Assembly: GCA_023388515.1 (NCBI GenBank)
Contig: JAEWGD010000028.1
Coordinates: forward strand, 1 to 64,000
Length of the DNA: 64,000 bases
Source of the DNA: Bacillota bacterium
GTDB lineage: Bacteria > Bacillota > Clostridia > Oscillospirales > Ruminococcaceae
Direction of reading: 5' to 3'
Part shown: piece after piece, positions 16,231 to 24,483 of the stretch
How positions within the stretch are numbered: the first letter of the stretch is position 1
Layout: the number at the start of each line of letters is the position of its first letter
Notes under the pieces: model-generated
Database searches by the model: none
The model's input: only the letters and a program-made list of their open reading frames with translations
Told to the model about the DNA's origin: nothing
Program-made: the position numbers and the translations under genes

Positions 16231-18597
16231 TTAAAAACTATACTTTTTTAATTGAGCAAGGTCAAATGAATTTATTTTGCCATCTTCATTTATATCGGCA
16301 TATATCGCTTGTTCTGGAGTAAGAGTATTTGCTCCTAGAAGATACTTTTTAAGTAGTAAAACGTCTTCAGCATCAACGATACCGTTTTGATTAATATCCC
16401 CTTTAACTAAAGCGTCTTCACCACTTTCTGCTTCAATTAGTGCAAGAAGATATATAAATGGTGAGTTCCAATACGTTGTTACTTCATTTGTTGAGTAGCT
16501 TTCAGCATGGTCAACGTAGCGTTTTGCACTTGGTGAGTTTGTAAGATATGCTTCAGCAGCACTATCTTCAAGGTTTGAATTCACTCCACCAACCAACATA
16601 CCTTTCATAGCTTGACCTTTTGCCATTGATGGTCTATGATGTGGACTTTTAGGAGATAATGTACCATATCCTGTCACAAAGCAAGTCGCTAATGGATTTT
16701 TTCCTAGCAGATAGTTCAAGTTTGATTCAGCAGAATTCATATAATCTCCACCATTACCAAATTCATCTGCAAGTCCAAGAATAACTCCTGCATTAGCTAC
16801 TGTCATGTTACTACCCCAATTAAACTTAGAAATAGCAACACCATATGCACTGTTGGTTGTAACAGTATTAAATGTGCTTGCTTGAGCTGTAACTGCACTT
16901 TTTATTTTTGTGTATAAAGCAGAGGATTTATCAACATTATCCATTGTAAGAAATGCAATATTTCCGTAATCTCCAACTGTTGACCAGTCAAGCCCTGTTC
17001 TTGTTGTTATCTTTTCAAATGCTTGCAAATATTTTGTTTCACCCGTTGCACGATACATTTGAGCTGCTGCCCAATAGCGTTCGTCTAAGTCAGACTTATC
17101 GCCATATTCACCTGTGGTTATGTCTTTTGGATTGCTAAAAATGAAACTTGGATTGCTTTCAAGGAAACTCCACGCTTTTTCAGCTGCTGCAAGGCAAGTT
17201 TCAGCGAAATTTTTATCAATATCATAATAGAATTCATATGCCATAGCCATTGATGCACAAAAATCAGCGGTTGCTGTTGTAGAAATAGGTGTTACAATTA
17301 ACTGATCCACTTCATTCTCAGGCATAATATATCCAGGAAAGTTTTCACAAGTAAGCTTGTGATAAACGCCACCTGAATCAGCTTGCATTTTTAACAGCCA
17401 TGTGAGTCCATAACGGGTTTCATCAAGTATGTCAGGAATTCCGTTGCCACTTTCAGGAATGTTTATATCATCGCCAAAAACTTCTGGATTTGCATCATAA
17501 GCATATAGCAAATCTGCAATAGTCTTAGCAACAGGAACTACATATCTGCCATAATCTCCAGCGTCATGCCAGCCCCCATTAACATCAATAGTTGCATTTG
17601 TACCGTAAACCTTCGCTTTGCTTGTATGACAAGCTGGATGTCCAAACTCGCTATCCTCTATTGCAACTCCGCATCTCTGTAAATACATCATGCGTACAGC
17701 GTCATCAATAAGGTTTTTATAGACATTTTCAGAAATATTAAAAGCATAGGAATCCTCTAAATTACCACAGCTTATATAATAATTACCTGTTTTAGTTACT
17801 TCAGAAAAATCGCCAAAAAAGTTTGTTTCATCAGCACTTGGATTTTGTTTTTCGCCATAAAGCGAACCAGTATAAGCTACCTCACCTGTATCAGCATTTA
17901 TAACAGAAAACTTACTCTCATTAGTAATATTTCTAAATACAGCTATCTTTTCACTCTCTGGTTTATAGCCAACCTGATTAATTAAAATAGACTGCATATC
18001 ATTTTCAGTTACTGGATATGTAATTTTACTGTCATCAATAAGCTCTAATACAACATTATCCAAATAAATTGTATGTGCTGGTAAATCTGTTCCTTGATCA
18101 CCACAGTTGAACACTAATCTTGACATGATGTCATTTTCAGCCTCCATAGTGAAAGTATAATCCACTGTTTGTGGTTCTTGTGTTAATTCTAATCCTTGCC
18201 AAGTATATGCTTGATATGTACCACCATTCTGCTGAATCATTCCCTCCACCTTACGGTTAACTGAAGAAGAAATGTCATACTTTAAGTGATAAATGCCATT
18301 TTCATATAATGGAATAATATCATAATAAACTTGAACACTGTAATTAAGACTTCCTAACGAATTAACTTTCAAAGCTAGTTTTCCATCTTCTCTTGCTAAT
18401 GTGGCACTACCCCCACTAGCACTATAAGTATTCCAACCTGATGTTCCACTGTCAAATGTGGAGTTTTTGATTAAATTAGTGCTTGCAGCATAGACCGTTG
18501 GTTCAATATTGTTAGATACAATAGAACCCATTATTACCATAGAACAAGCTATAGTTGCAGACACTACCTTTTTGAATAGATTTCCCTTACTTTTCAT
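16231..18597 (-). CDS. Secreted GH9 endoglucanase with CBM4-like module and type I dockerin
   Basis: A 788-residue secreted cellulase that should cut beta-1,4-glucan and join a cohesin-bearing scaffold. In order: signal peptide (1 to about 37, ending VYA), a CBM4_9-type carbohydrate-binding module (about 40-188), the Ig-like CelD_N domain (about 200-285), the GH9 catalytic domain (about 290-720) and a dockerin (about 730-786). The catalytic base aspartates are in HDAGD (Asp345, Asp348), PHHRPS is the conserved late motif, and the acid Glu705 lies in TNEVTTYW. The dockerin has two calcium loops, DINQNGIVDAED and DINEDGKINSFD. AGGAGG precedes the ATG. It is divergent from an AraC regulator whose promoter overlaps its own. 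Confidence 0.95.
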   Translation of the reverse strand: MKSKGNLFKKVVSATIACSMVIMGSIVSNNIEPTVYAASTNLIKNSTFDSGTSGWNTYSASGGSATLAREDGKLALKVNSLGSLNYSVQVYYDIIPLYENGIYHLKYDISSSVNRKVEGMIQQNGGTYQAYTWQGLELTQEPQTVDYTFTMEAENDIMSRLVFNCGDQGTDLPAHTIYLDNVVLELIDDSKITYPVTENDMQSILINQVGYKPESEKIAVFRNITNESKFSVINADTGEVAYTGSLYGEKQNPSADETNFFGDFSEVTKTGNYYISCGNLEDSYAFNISENVYKNLIDDAVRMMYLQRCGVAIEDSEFGHPACHTSKAKVYGTNATIDVNGGWHDAGDYGRYVVPVAKTIADLLYAYDANPEVFGDDINIPESGNGIPDILDETRYGLTWLLKMQADSGGVYHKLTCENFPGYIMPENEVDQLIVTPISTTATADFCASMAMAYEFYYDIDKNFAETCLAAAEKAWSFLESNPSFIFSNPKDITTGEYGDKSDLDERYWAAAQMYRATGETKYLQAFEKITTRTGLDWSTVGDYGNIAFLTMDNVDKSSALYTKIKSAVTAQASTFNTVTTNSAYGVAISKFNWGSNMTVANAGVILGLADEFGNGGDYMNSAESNLNYLLGKNPLATCFVTGYGTLSPKSPHHRPSMAKGQAMKGMLVGGVNSNLEDSAAEAYLTNSPSAKRYVDHAESYSTNEVTTYWNSPFIYLLALIEAESGEDALVKGDINQNGIVDAEDVLLLKKYLLGANTLTPEQAIYADINEDGKINSFDLAQLKKYSF

Positions 18598-18662
18598 AAA
18601 TTCCTCCTAGTTGATGGTAAGTTATGCAAATTACCTTTATTTTATTAACATTACATAATTTA

Positions 18663-18691
18663 ATTATAAGCTATTGACAAATCGTTGTAAA
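18663..18691 (-). promoter_or_regulatory. Sigma-A promoter of the GH9 gene, overlapping the AraC promoter
   Basis: On the minus strand TTTACA (18691-18686) and TATAAT (18668-18663) are separated by 17 bases. The plus-strand araC promoter occupies the same DNA. Confidence 0.7.
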
Positions 18692-18702
18692 TGATATATA
18701 GT
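18674..18702 (+). promoter_or_regulatory. Sigma-A promoter of the AraC-family gene
   Basis: TTGACA (18674-18679), a 17-base spacer and TATAGT (18697-18702) predict a start near 18709. The -35 box lies inside the spacer of the opposing GH9 promoter. Confidence 0.75.
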
Positions 18703-18739
18703 ACAGTTATTATAGCTTTTTATGCAAAGAGGTGTAGTT

Positions 18740-19519
18740 TTGATTATTAACAATGTTGGATACAACCACTGTCATGATGCTGACTTTTTTATTGAACGTC
18801 CAAATGGAAGTGGGGATTATCTGCTTTTACTTATGAAAACAGATGCGATGTTTACTTTGAGTGGTAAAGATGTTAGAGTGCCTAAGGATTCTATTTTTAT
18901 TTATCGAAAAGGGACTCCTCAATATTATCGTTGCATACCACACGAAACCTTTTCAAATGATTGGGTTCATTTCACCTTTGAAAATGATGAGGAGAAAGAT
19001 TTTATTTCCAGAGGAATACCGTATGACACACCCATTAAAGTGGATAACTTATACTTTTCAAGCTTTTGTGTTAAATCATTAGCTTATGAAACATACTCAA
19101 ATAACTTATATAAAAATGATAATATTTCTAAATATATGTTTTTACTATTTAATAAAATAAGTGAAGAGTTTAATAAAACCTCCACAGCAATTCCTAGTGC
19201 ATATTATGAAATTCTTTCTACAATCAGAAACAAAATATATAGCAGACCTTATGAAATGCGAACTATTGAAAGCACTGCTCATGAGGTAAGAATGAGTAAA
19301 TCAAATTTTCAACATCAGTATACAAAACATTTTGGTGTTTCATTTATTCAGGATTTAATTAACAGCAGAATGGAATACGCAAAAACATTACTCCTAAATA
19401 CTAATTTAAGTATAGCTGATATTTCTAAACAATGCGGTTACAAACATTACGCTCATTTTACAAGACAATTTAAGGAAATGATTGGCGTAACTCCCTTAAA
19501 GTTCAGGCATGGCGAGTAG
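18740..19519 (+). CDS. AraC-family transcriptional regulator
   Basis: A 259-residue one-component regulator. The N-terminal part is a cupin-like ligand-binding domain that opens IINNVGYNHCHDADFFIERP. The C-terminal 95 residues or so are an AraC double helix-turn-helix, including SKSNFQHQYTKHFGVSF and ISKQCGYKHYAHFTRQFKE, then GVTPLKFR. The TTG at 18740 is preferred because AGAGGTG lies 5 bases before it; the ATG at 18722 would add six residues but has no ribosome binding site. Its promoter interlocks with that of the GH9 gene and the GH10 gene is also adjacent, so it probably controls these plant-polysaccharide enzymes in response to a sugar. Confidence 0.9.
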   Translation: MIINNVGYNHCHDADFFIERPNGSGDYLLLLMKTDAMFTLSGKDVRVPKDSIFIYRKGTPQYYRCIPHETFSNDWVHFTFENDEEKDFISRGIPYDTPIKVDNLYFSSFCVKSLAYETYSNNLYKNDNISKYMFLLFNKISEEFNKTSTAIPSAYYEILSTIRNKIYSRPYEMRTIESTAHEVRMSKSNFQHQYTKHFGVSFIQDLINSRMEYAKTLLLNTNLSIADISKQCGYKHYAHFTRQFKEMIGVTPLKFRHGE

Positions 19520-19610
19520 TGTTTCTGTTTTAGTTATAAATAACAAAGGTTTAAAACTAAGTGCTACGTTTTGTTACACTTTTTTTGAGTATAAGGATTC
19601 TAAAAAATAG

Positions 19611-19679
19611 CTATTAAACGAATTTACACAGTTTAATTTTCAGAATCATAAGGTGTACTAGTTTAATGTAAAATATAAA
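19611..19679 (-). repeat. Joined ends of the element found split at 24.1-24.5 kb
   Basis: Positions 19611-19645 are the exact reverse complement of 24101-24135 (35 of 35 bases). Positions 19649-19679 match the reverse complement of 24453-24483 at 30 of 31 bases. Only three bases separate the two segments here, whereas at 24 kb they lie 317 bases apart and in the opposite relative order. This is the arrangement expected from a tandem copy or an end-to-end (circle) junction of the same element followed by deletion. Confidence 0.8.
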
Positions 19680-19784
19680 GCACTCTACGTTTAGAATGTT
19701 TATAGTTTTATTACTTTTTGAATTGAACACAATTCCATCAAATCATTGCAAATACACAGCTATTTCTAATCTCTTTCGATAGAA

Positions 19785-19822
19785 AAAAACTCCATACTTT
19801 GATATGAAAATACGGAGTTTTT
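19785..19822 (-). terminator. Terminator of the GH10 gene
   Basis: AAAAACTCC-TA (up to 19796) pairs with TA-GGAGTTTTT (19811-19822). On the minus strand the hairpin is followed by a run of T residues. Confidence 0.8.
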
Positions 19823-19830
19823 AAATTATT

Positions 19831-22110
19831 TTATTTATTTAACAAAATATTTTTTAGTTTAACGCAATCAAAGACATTGATTTTACTATCAGAGTTTACG
19901 TCAGCCATTTTAGCATCAATTGTCTTATCTGAATTTAAAATATAACGTTTAAGGTTAATTAAATCAGAAATATCCACAGAACCGTCTTTGTTAACATCTC
20001 CAACCTGATATTCAGGTATTTTCATACCCTCAATGATTGAGTAGTATGAAGGTTTTGCTTTGAAATCTCCATCAAACAATAGAGGTGCTCTATCAGAACG
20101 CCAGCTAGTAGCGTCAATTGTTCCCCAGAACACAACAGCTGTAATGTTTCCACCATTATCTTTTACATCCTTTATTGCGTCCATAATACCTTTATACTGG
20201 TCAGCTTGTGCTTTAAACCCAGACTCAGATAAATTAGGTTGAGTAATATCAAGTTCAGTTATTTGAACTTCTAATCCTGTTGATACATATTTCTCTAAAG
20301 CTTCTTTGAAAAGTGAAACAGATGGATAACTCATATCTAAGTGAGCTTGCATTCCAATACCATCAATTATCCCCTTTTCTTTCAACTCTAAACACTTTTT
20401 GTATATTCCATCTCTCTTAGCAGGAACATATTCATTATAATCATTATAGTAAAGCTTGCATCCCTTAGGAGCATATTCCCTTGCAAATGTAAAAGCATAA
20501 TCAATGAAGGAATCATCACCGAATACCTTAACCCAAGCTGATTGACCTTCGGAAACATTATTTGAACCAGCCACACGCATTGTGCCAGATTCTGAAAATG
20601 CCTCATTAACAACATCCCATGCATAGAATTCTACATTTGGATATTCAGTTGCTAATTTCTCCATAACATTCTTAATGTAATTTTCCATTCTTGTAATCAT
20701 AATTTCTTTAGATACCCAAGCACCATTATCATCATAGTTTTCTTTAAAGAACCAATCAGGAGTTTGGCTATGCCATACAAGAGTATGACCTCTTACAGGA
20801 ATATTATTTTTATCAGCAAAATCTAAAAGTGCCTTAGCAGCTGTAAGTGAAACCTGTGGATTAGTTTGGTCGCCACTTGAGTTCATGTAAGAAATTGAAG
20901 CACTTTTATCTAGTACAGAATCAGGCTTTAGCTCGTTTCCGAATGTTATGCTGTTAAAATGCTTTTTAATCAAATCCTGTGTAGATTTATATGAAATTTC
21001 ACTGTTCATCGCTGCACTGCCTATTTTGAAATAATCCCTATATACATCTTTTAACGAAGCAATATCGGTTTCTATATCTTGAGATAAAGGTTTCGCAGAA
21101 ACGTCGTCAATATAAAAATCCAGTAAGTCCTGTGATGATGGATTTGACGTATAAGCAGTCTGAATATAAATATTAATACCTAAAGCATCGGAAGGAATTG
21201 CAGAATTACCCTCTATATAAGTCCAATTACCCTTTGTAGCAGTTGCTTTTGCAATTTCAACATATTTGTCTGAACCATTTTGATTATACTGAAGATTTAT
21301 ACTAAATCCTTGTGTATTAGAGTATGAGTCACCCTTAAACATTACCCATGCACCAAAGGTATAAGCATCTCCAGCATTTAGAACAGTTGATTTGTTTGCA
21401 GTAACACCATTCCAACTTTCGGTTCTATCTGATACAAATAAAGACTGGCTACCTGAGTGTTTTTCATCAGTCGTAACTACCACTGTTTCTGAACTTCTAC
21501 CAGACCAGCCCATTCTACCAGCTTCAAAGTCGTCATCAAACTTACCCTCACCGACAACAATTGTCCCACTGGAATCTTCACCTATAATACTTATATCATC
21601 AACATAAAAGTCAATTAGGCTTTCAGTAGTTTCAAAATACATTGTGTATTCAACAGCATCAGCAGGCACAGTATATTCTTCGTTAGCAACCTCAGTCCAT
21701 TCGCCCTTAACAGCATTAACAGTAGCAATACTTACATAGTTGTCTATTCCTTCTGTATTTTTGTACTTCAGATTTAATTTTATTTCCTCTTCGTCTGCAC
21801 CAACTTCATACATTGCCCATGCACTGATTTCATATGTTTTTCCTGCACTTAGTGTGCCAAGCATAGTTTTTCCAGCACCGTTCCATGATTCAGATCTGCC
21901 AGTAATCTTCAAGCTTCCCGTGCCAGTTTTAGCATTGCCATTAGAAACAGAAACGCTAGAACTTCCCCAACTTGTCCAACCATCAGTACCTGTTTCAAAG
22001 GTGTTGTTAAGCAGTACAGTACTTTCAGCAGATAAAACATTTACAAAAGATGCAGATGTTAAAACTATTGCAGATGAAAGCACACCTGCCATCATTTTTT
22101 TTACAAACAT
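19831..22110 (-). CDS. Secreted GH10 xylanase with two CBM22-like modules and type I dockerin
   Basis: A 759-residue secreted endo-beta-1,4-xylanase. In order: signal peptide (1 to about 28), two related CBM22/CBM4_9-type modules (about 30-175 and 185-340; both have ESWNG and an FYxDD end), a GH10 TIM barrel (about 350-685) and a dockerin (about 697-757). The acid/base is Glu503 in WDVVNEAF and the nucleophile is Glu619 in ITELDI. The dockerin calcium loops are DVNKDGSVDISD and DVNSDSKINVFD. GAGGAGG precedes the ATG. With the GH9 enzyme and the AraC gene it makes a compact plant cell-wall degradation locus. No scaffoldin or cohesin gene is in the window, so assembly onto a scaffold is inferred from the dockerin. 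Confidence 0.96.
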   Translation of the reverse strand: MFVKKMMAGVLSSAIVLTSASFVNVLSAESTVLLNNTFETGTDGWTSWGSSSVSVSNGNAKTGTGSLKITGRSESWNGAGKTMLGTLSAGKTYEISAWAMYEVGADEEEIKLNLKYKNTEGIDNYVSIATVNAVKGEWTEVANEEYTVPADAVEYTMYFETTESLIDFYVDDISIIGEDSSGTIVVGEGKFDDDFEAGRMGWSGRSSETVVVTTDEKHSGSQSLFVSDRTESWNGVTANKSTVLNAGDAYTFGAWVMFKGDSYSNTQGFSINLQYNQNGSDKYVEIAKATATKGNWTYIEGNSAIPSDALGINIYIQTAYTSNPSSQDLLDFYIDDVSAKPLSQDIETDIASLKDVYRDYFKIGSAAMNSEISYKSTQDLIKKHFNSITFGNELKPDSVLDKSASISYMNSSGDQTNPQVSLTAAKALLDFADKNNIPVRGHTLVWHSQTPDWFFKENYDDNGAWVSKEIMITRMENYIKNVMEKLATEYPNVEFYAWDVVNEAFSESGTMRVAGSNNVSEGQSAWVKVFGDDSFIDYAFTFAREYAPKGCKLYYNDYNEYVPAKRDGIYKKCLELKEKGIIDGIGMQAHLDMSYPSVSLFKEALEKYVSTGLEVQITELDITQPNLSESGFKAQADQYKGIMDAIKDVKDNGGNITAVVFWGTIDATSWRSDRAPLLFDGDFKAKPSYYSIIEGMKIPEYQVGDVNKDGSVDISDLINLKRYILNSDKTIDAKMADVNSDSKINVFDCVKLKNILLNK

Positions 22111-22141
22111 AATATTCCTCCTCGATTTTATTTATAATATA

Positions 22142-22169
22142 ATTATACCATAATATTGATTTAAGTCAA
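22142..22169 (-). promoter_or_regulatory. Sigma-A promoter of the GH10 gene
   Basis: On the minus strand TTGACT (22169-22164) and TATAAT (22147-22142) are 16 bases apart, 31 bases before the start codon. Confidence 0.7.
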
Positions 22170-22245
22170 TAAGATGTTGTAAAAACATTGGTAGATAATA
22201 GTGACAATATACATTTATTTTTGCTAACTTTAATAGAATATTACT

Positions 22246-22309
22246 ATTTCATAAATTTAATTTAATGAAATGATGAGGTATTGAAAAGTAATGAAAAATA
22301 TGATAAAAT
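22246..22309 (+). promoter_or_regulatory. Promoter and upstream inverted repeat of the Crp/Fnr gene
   Basis: TTGAAA (22281-22286) and TAAAAT (22304-22309) are separated by 17 bases. Just upstream, ATTTCAT (22246-22252) and ATGAAAT (22265-22271) form a perfect 7-bp inverted repeat with a 12-base centre, centred about 57 bases before the likely start. It may be an operator, possibly autoregulatory, but AT-richness weakens the case. Confidence 0.5.
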
Positions 22310-22360
22310 ATAGGTAAGGAATATTTCACGAAACAATCAAAAACTTGAAAAGGTGTTAAA

Positions 22361-23038
22361 ATGCAAACAAAAGAAAAAGTTGAATTATTTCAACAAATAT
22401 TTTCATTTTGGGATAAGCTAAGTGAAGAAGAAAAGGGTGTATTAACTAAAAACTCTGCCCATATTTTTTATGAATCGGGAGAAACCATTTTTAATGGCGA
22501 CATAAATTGTGTAGGCGTACTTATTGTTAAGAGTGGGCAAATTCGTACTTTTATGCTATCAGAAGAGGGTAGAGAGATTACTTTATTTCGATTATCAGAA
22601 GATGAGCTATGTATACTGTCTGCGTCATGTGTACTTAAAAATATAACTTTTGATGTTAATATAGATGTAGTAGAAGACGCTGAAGTTGTAATAATACGTT
22701 CAAAGGAATTTTCACAGCTAATGGATAGAAATATCTATATTGAAAACTTTTTTAGTAAAATTATCGCTGACCGATTCTCAAAAACAATGTGGGTTATGGA
22801 GCAAGTGCTTTTTATGAGATTTGATAAAAGGCTTGCATTATTTTTACTTAGTGAATCAGAAGAAATTAATTCTGATGTAATAAGCTTAACTCATGAGCAA
22901 ATTGCCAAGTACACAAGTAGTGCAAGGGAAGTAGTGTCACGAATGTTGAAATATTTTGAAAAGGAAAACATAATAAAGATGTCAAGGGGAAAGATAAAGC
23001 TGATAGATAAAGAAAAAATAGCTGAATATGCCAACTAA
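22361..23038 (+). CDS. Crp/Fnr-family transcriptional regulator
   Basis: A 225-residue cytosolic regulator with an N-terminal cyclic-nucleotide-binding-like beta barrel (about 30-125, with SGQIRTFMLSEEGREITLF) and a C-terminal winged helix (about 150-222, with THEQIAKYTSSAREVVSRML). The LCILSASCVL segment carries two cysteines, but the N-terminal four-cysteine pattern of FNR is absent. So an iron-sulphur cluster cannot be assumed. AAGGTG precedes the ATG. Its 3' end lies against the D-lactate dehydrogenase gene, which suggests one transcript and control of fermentation by redox or metabolite state. Confidence 0.9.
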   Translation: MQTKEKVELFQQIFSFWDKLSEEEKGVLTKNSAHIFYESGETIFNGDINCVGVLIVKSGQIRTFMLSEEGREITLFRLSEDELCILSASCVLKNITFDVNIDVVEDAEVVIIRSKEFSQLMDRNIYIENFFSKIIADRFSKTMWVMEQVLFMRFDKRLALFLLSESEEINSDVISLTHEQIAKYTSSAREVVSRMLKYFEKENIIKMSRGKIKLIDKEKIAEYAN

Positions 23039-23054
23039 GAAAAGAGGATATATA

Positions 23055-24113
23055 ATGAAAAAGATTGCTTTTTACGATACAAAGCCATATGATAAAGAAT
23101 GGTTTGATAAGCTTAATAATTCAAGATATAAGTTTAAATATCTGGATTATAAGCTTAATGCTGATACTGTTCAGTTTGCTAAAGGCTGCGATGGAGCTGT
23201 TGCCTTTGTAAATGATGATATTAATAAGGAAGTTATAGATACGCTCTATTCAATGGGTGTAAAAATTCTTGCCATGAGATGTGCAGGATATAACAATATT
23301 GACTTTAAGGCAGCATTCGGCAAGCTTCATGTTGCTCGTGTGCCAAGCTACTCACCGAACGCAGTTGCTGAACACACAATGGCTTTATTGCTTTCTTTAA
23401 ATAGAAAGATACATAAAGCATATAATCGCACAAGGGATTACAATTTTAGCTTAAATGGTTTAACAGGCTTTGATTTATTCGGGAAAACTATTGGTGTTAT
23501 AGGCACTGGTAAAATTGGACAGGTTTTTATTGATATATGCAAGGGATTTGGAATGAATATTATAGCTTATGATTTATATCCAGCAAAAGATAAGGATATA
23601 AATTATGTAACACTTGATGAACTATTTACAAAAAGCGATATTATATCTTTACATTGTCCTTTAACTGAGGAAACTCATCATATGATTAATAGTAAAAGCT
23701 TATCTATGATGAAAGATGGAGTTTATATCATTAATACATCAAGAGGGGCATTAATTGAAAGTGAAGCCTTATTAAAAGCAATAAGGGATAAAAAGGTGGG
23801 TGCGGCTGGTCTTGATGTTTATGAAGAAGAATCTGAGGTATTCTATGAAGATTTCTCAAGTTCAATTATAGATGATGAGATATTGTCACAGCTAGTTTCA
23901 CTTCCAAATGTTATCGTTACATCACATCAGGCTTTCCTTACAAATGAAGCTTTGAAGAATATTGCAGAAACTACAATGGATAATTTAGACCAGTATTTTG
24001 CTGGTGACTCTTTGGAAAATGAAATATGTTACCATTGTGACAGTGGAGATGTTGGAGAAAATTGCGATAAGGTTAAGACGGGACATTGTTGGGAATCTGG
24101 TTCTGAAAATTAA
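23055..24113 (+). CDS. ldhA: D-lactate dehydrogenase (2-hydroxyacid dehydrogenase) with Cys-rich tail
   Basis: A 352-residue NAD-dependent D-2-hydroxyacid dehydrogenase that reduces pyruvate to D-lactate in fermentation. NAD-binding GTGKIG is near residue 155, and the catalytic residues are in NTSRGAL (Arg) and SHQAF (His). The family ends at about residue 328. This protein adds some 25 residues with four cysteines (CYHC, NCDK, GHCW). The ATG at 23055 is used; an ATG at 23028 lies inside the preceding regulator gene, and AGAGGA precedes 23055. The last four codons and the stop lie inside a mobile-element end repeat (24101-24135), so the C-terminus may have been shaped by that insertion. Confidence 0.9.
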   Translation: MKKIAFYDTKPYDKEWFDKLNNSRYKFKYLDYKLNADTVQFAKGCDGAVAFVNDDINKEVIDTLYSMGVKILAMRCAGYNNIDFKAAFGKLHVARVPSYSPNAVAEHTMALLLSLNRKIHKAYNRTRDYNFSLNGLTGFDLFGKTIGVIGTGKIGQVFIDICKGFGMNIIAYDLYPAKDKDINYVTLDELFTKSDIISLHCPLTEETHHMINSKSLSMMKDGVYIINTSRGALIESEALLKAIRDKKVGAAGLDVYEEESEVFYEDFSSSIIDDEILSQLVSLPNVIVTSHQAFLTNEALKNIAETTMDNLDQYFAGDSLENEICYHCDSGDVGENCDKVKTGHCWESGSEN

Positions 24114-24135
24114 ACTGTGTAAATTCGTTTAATAG
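24101..24135 (+). repeat. Left boundary repeat, exact inverted copy at 19611-19645
   Basis: All 35 bases match the reverse complement of 19611-19645. It includes the ldhA stop codon at 24111-24113. Confidence 0.85.
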
Positions 24136-24298
24136 TTAAATTTTGCCAATGATAAAAATGTAGCCAAACAAGGCAACGCTGAGGAGCGACTCAACGCAGG
24201 CTGTGAGATAAAACGATGGATAACAGTGGTTGTACTATCTCAAATATAACAATAGACAAGGAGATGGAAAAGTGATATAATAAAATAGGGTGATAAAA

Positions 24299-24447
24299 AT
24301 GAAAAACATATAATAACGGAAGAAGAATATAAAGTATTCAAGGAGCTAACCAAGAAAAACAAGAACAAAAGAGTGGACAAGAGATTACAGGTCATTTTAC
24401 TGCGTTATGAGGGATTAACAGATGAAAAAATCGGTGAAAAGTTGTAG
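24299..24447 (+). pseudogene. IS630-family transposase, N-terminal fragment with frameshift
   Basis: ATG at 24299 follows AAGGAGATGG in a typical leader, but the frame ends after four codons. From 24313 a shifted frame reads ITEEEYKVFKELTKK ... LTDEKIGEKL and then a TAG at 24445. This matches the helix-turn-helix start of IS630-type transposases. A one-base deletion after codon 4 would explain the shift, and everything beyond the first 45 residues or so is missing. Confidence 0.65.
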
Positions 24448-24452
24448 AATGT

Positions 24453-24483
24453 TTTATATTTTACATTAAACTATTACACCTTA
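24453..24483 (+). repeat. Right boundary repeat, inverted copy at 19649-19679
   Basis: Thirty of 31 bases match the reverse complement of 19649-19679. It includes the stop codon and last codons of the leftward Nramp gene. Confidence 0.85.

Larger units (their letters stand above)
19520..19830. other. 311-base gap between convergent genes holding a mobile-element end junction
   Basis: Apart from the joined repeats at 19611-19679 and the GH10 terminator, nothing coding is visible. The weak stem AAGTG/CACTT (about 19560-19582) followed by seven T residues could end the araC transcript. Confidence 0.5.
24101..24483 (+). mobile_element. Remnant of an IS630-like element between ldhA and the Nramp gene
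   Basis: The remnant is bounded by two segments (24101-24135 and 24453-24483) that reappear joined and inverted near 19.6 kb. An 8-base direct repeat ATTAAACT occurs at both edges (24108-24115 and 24465-24472), compatible with a target duplication or shared ends. Inside are an untranslated leader and a broken transposase start. The boundary segments run into the last codons of both flanking genes. Confidence 0.6.
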
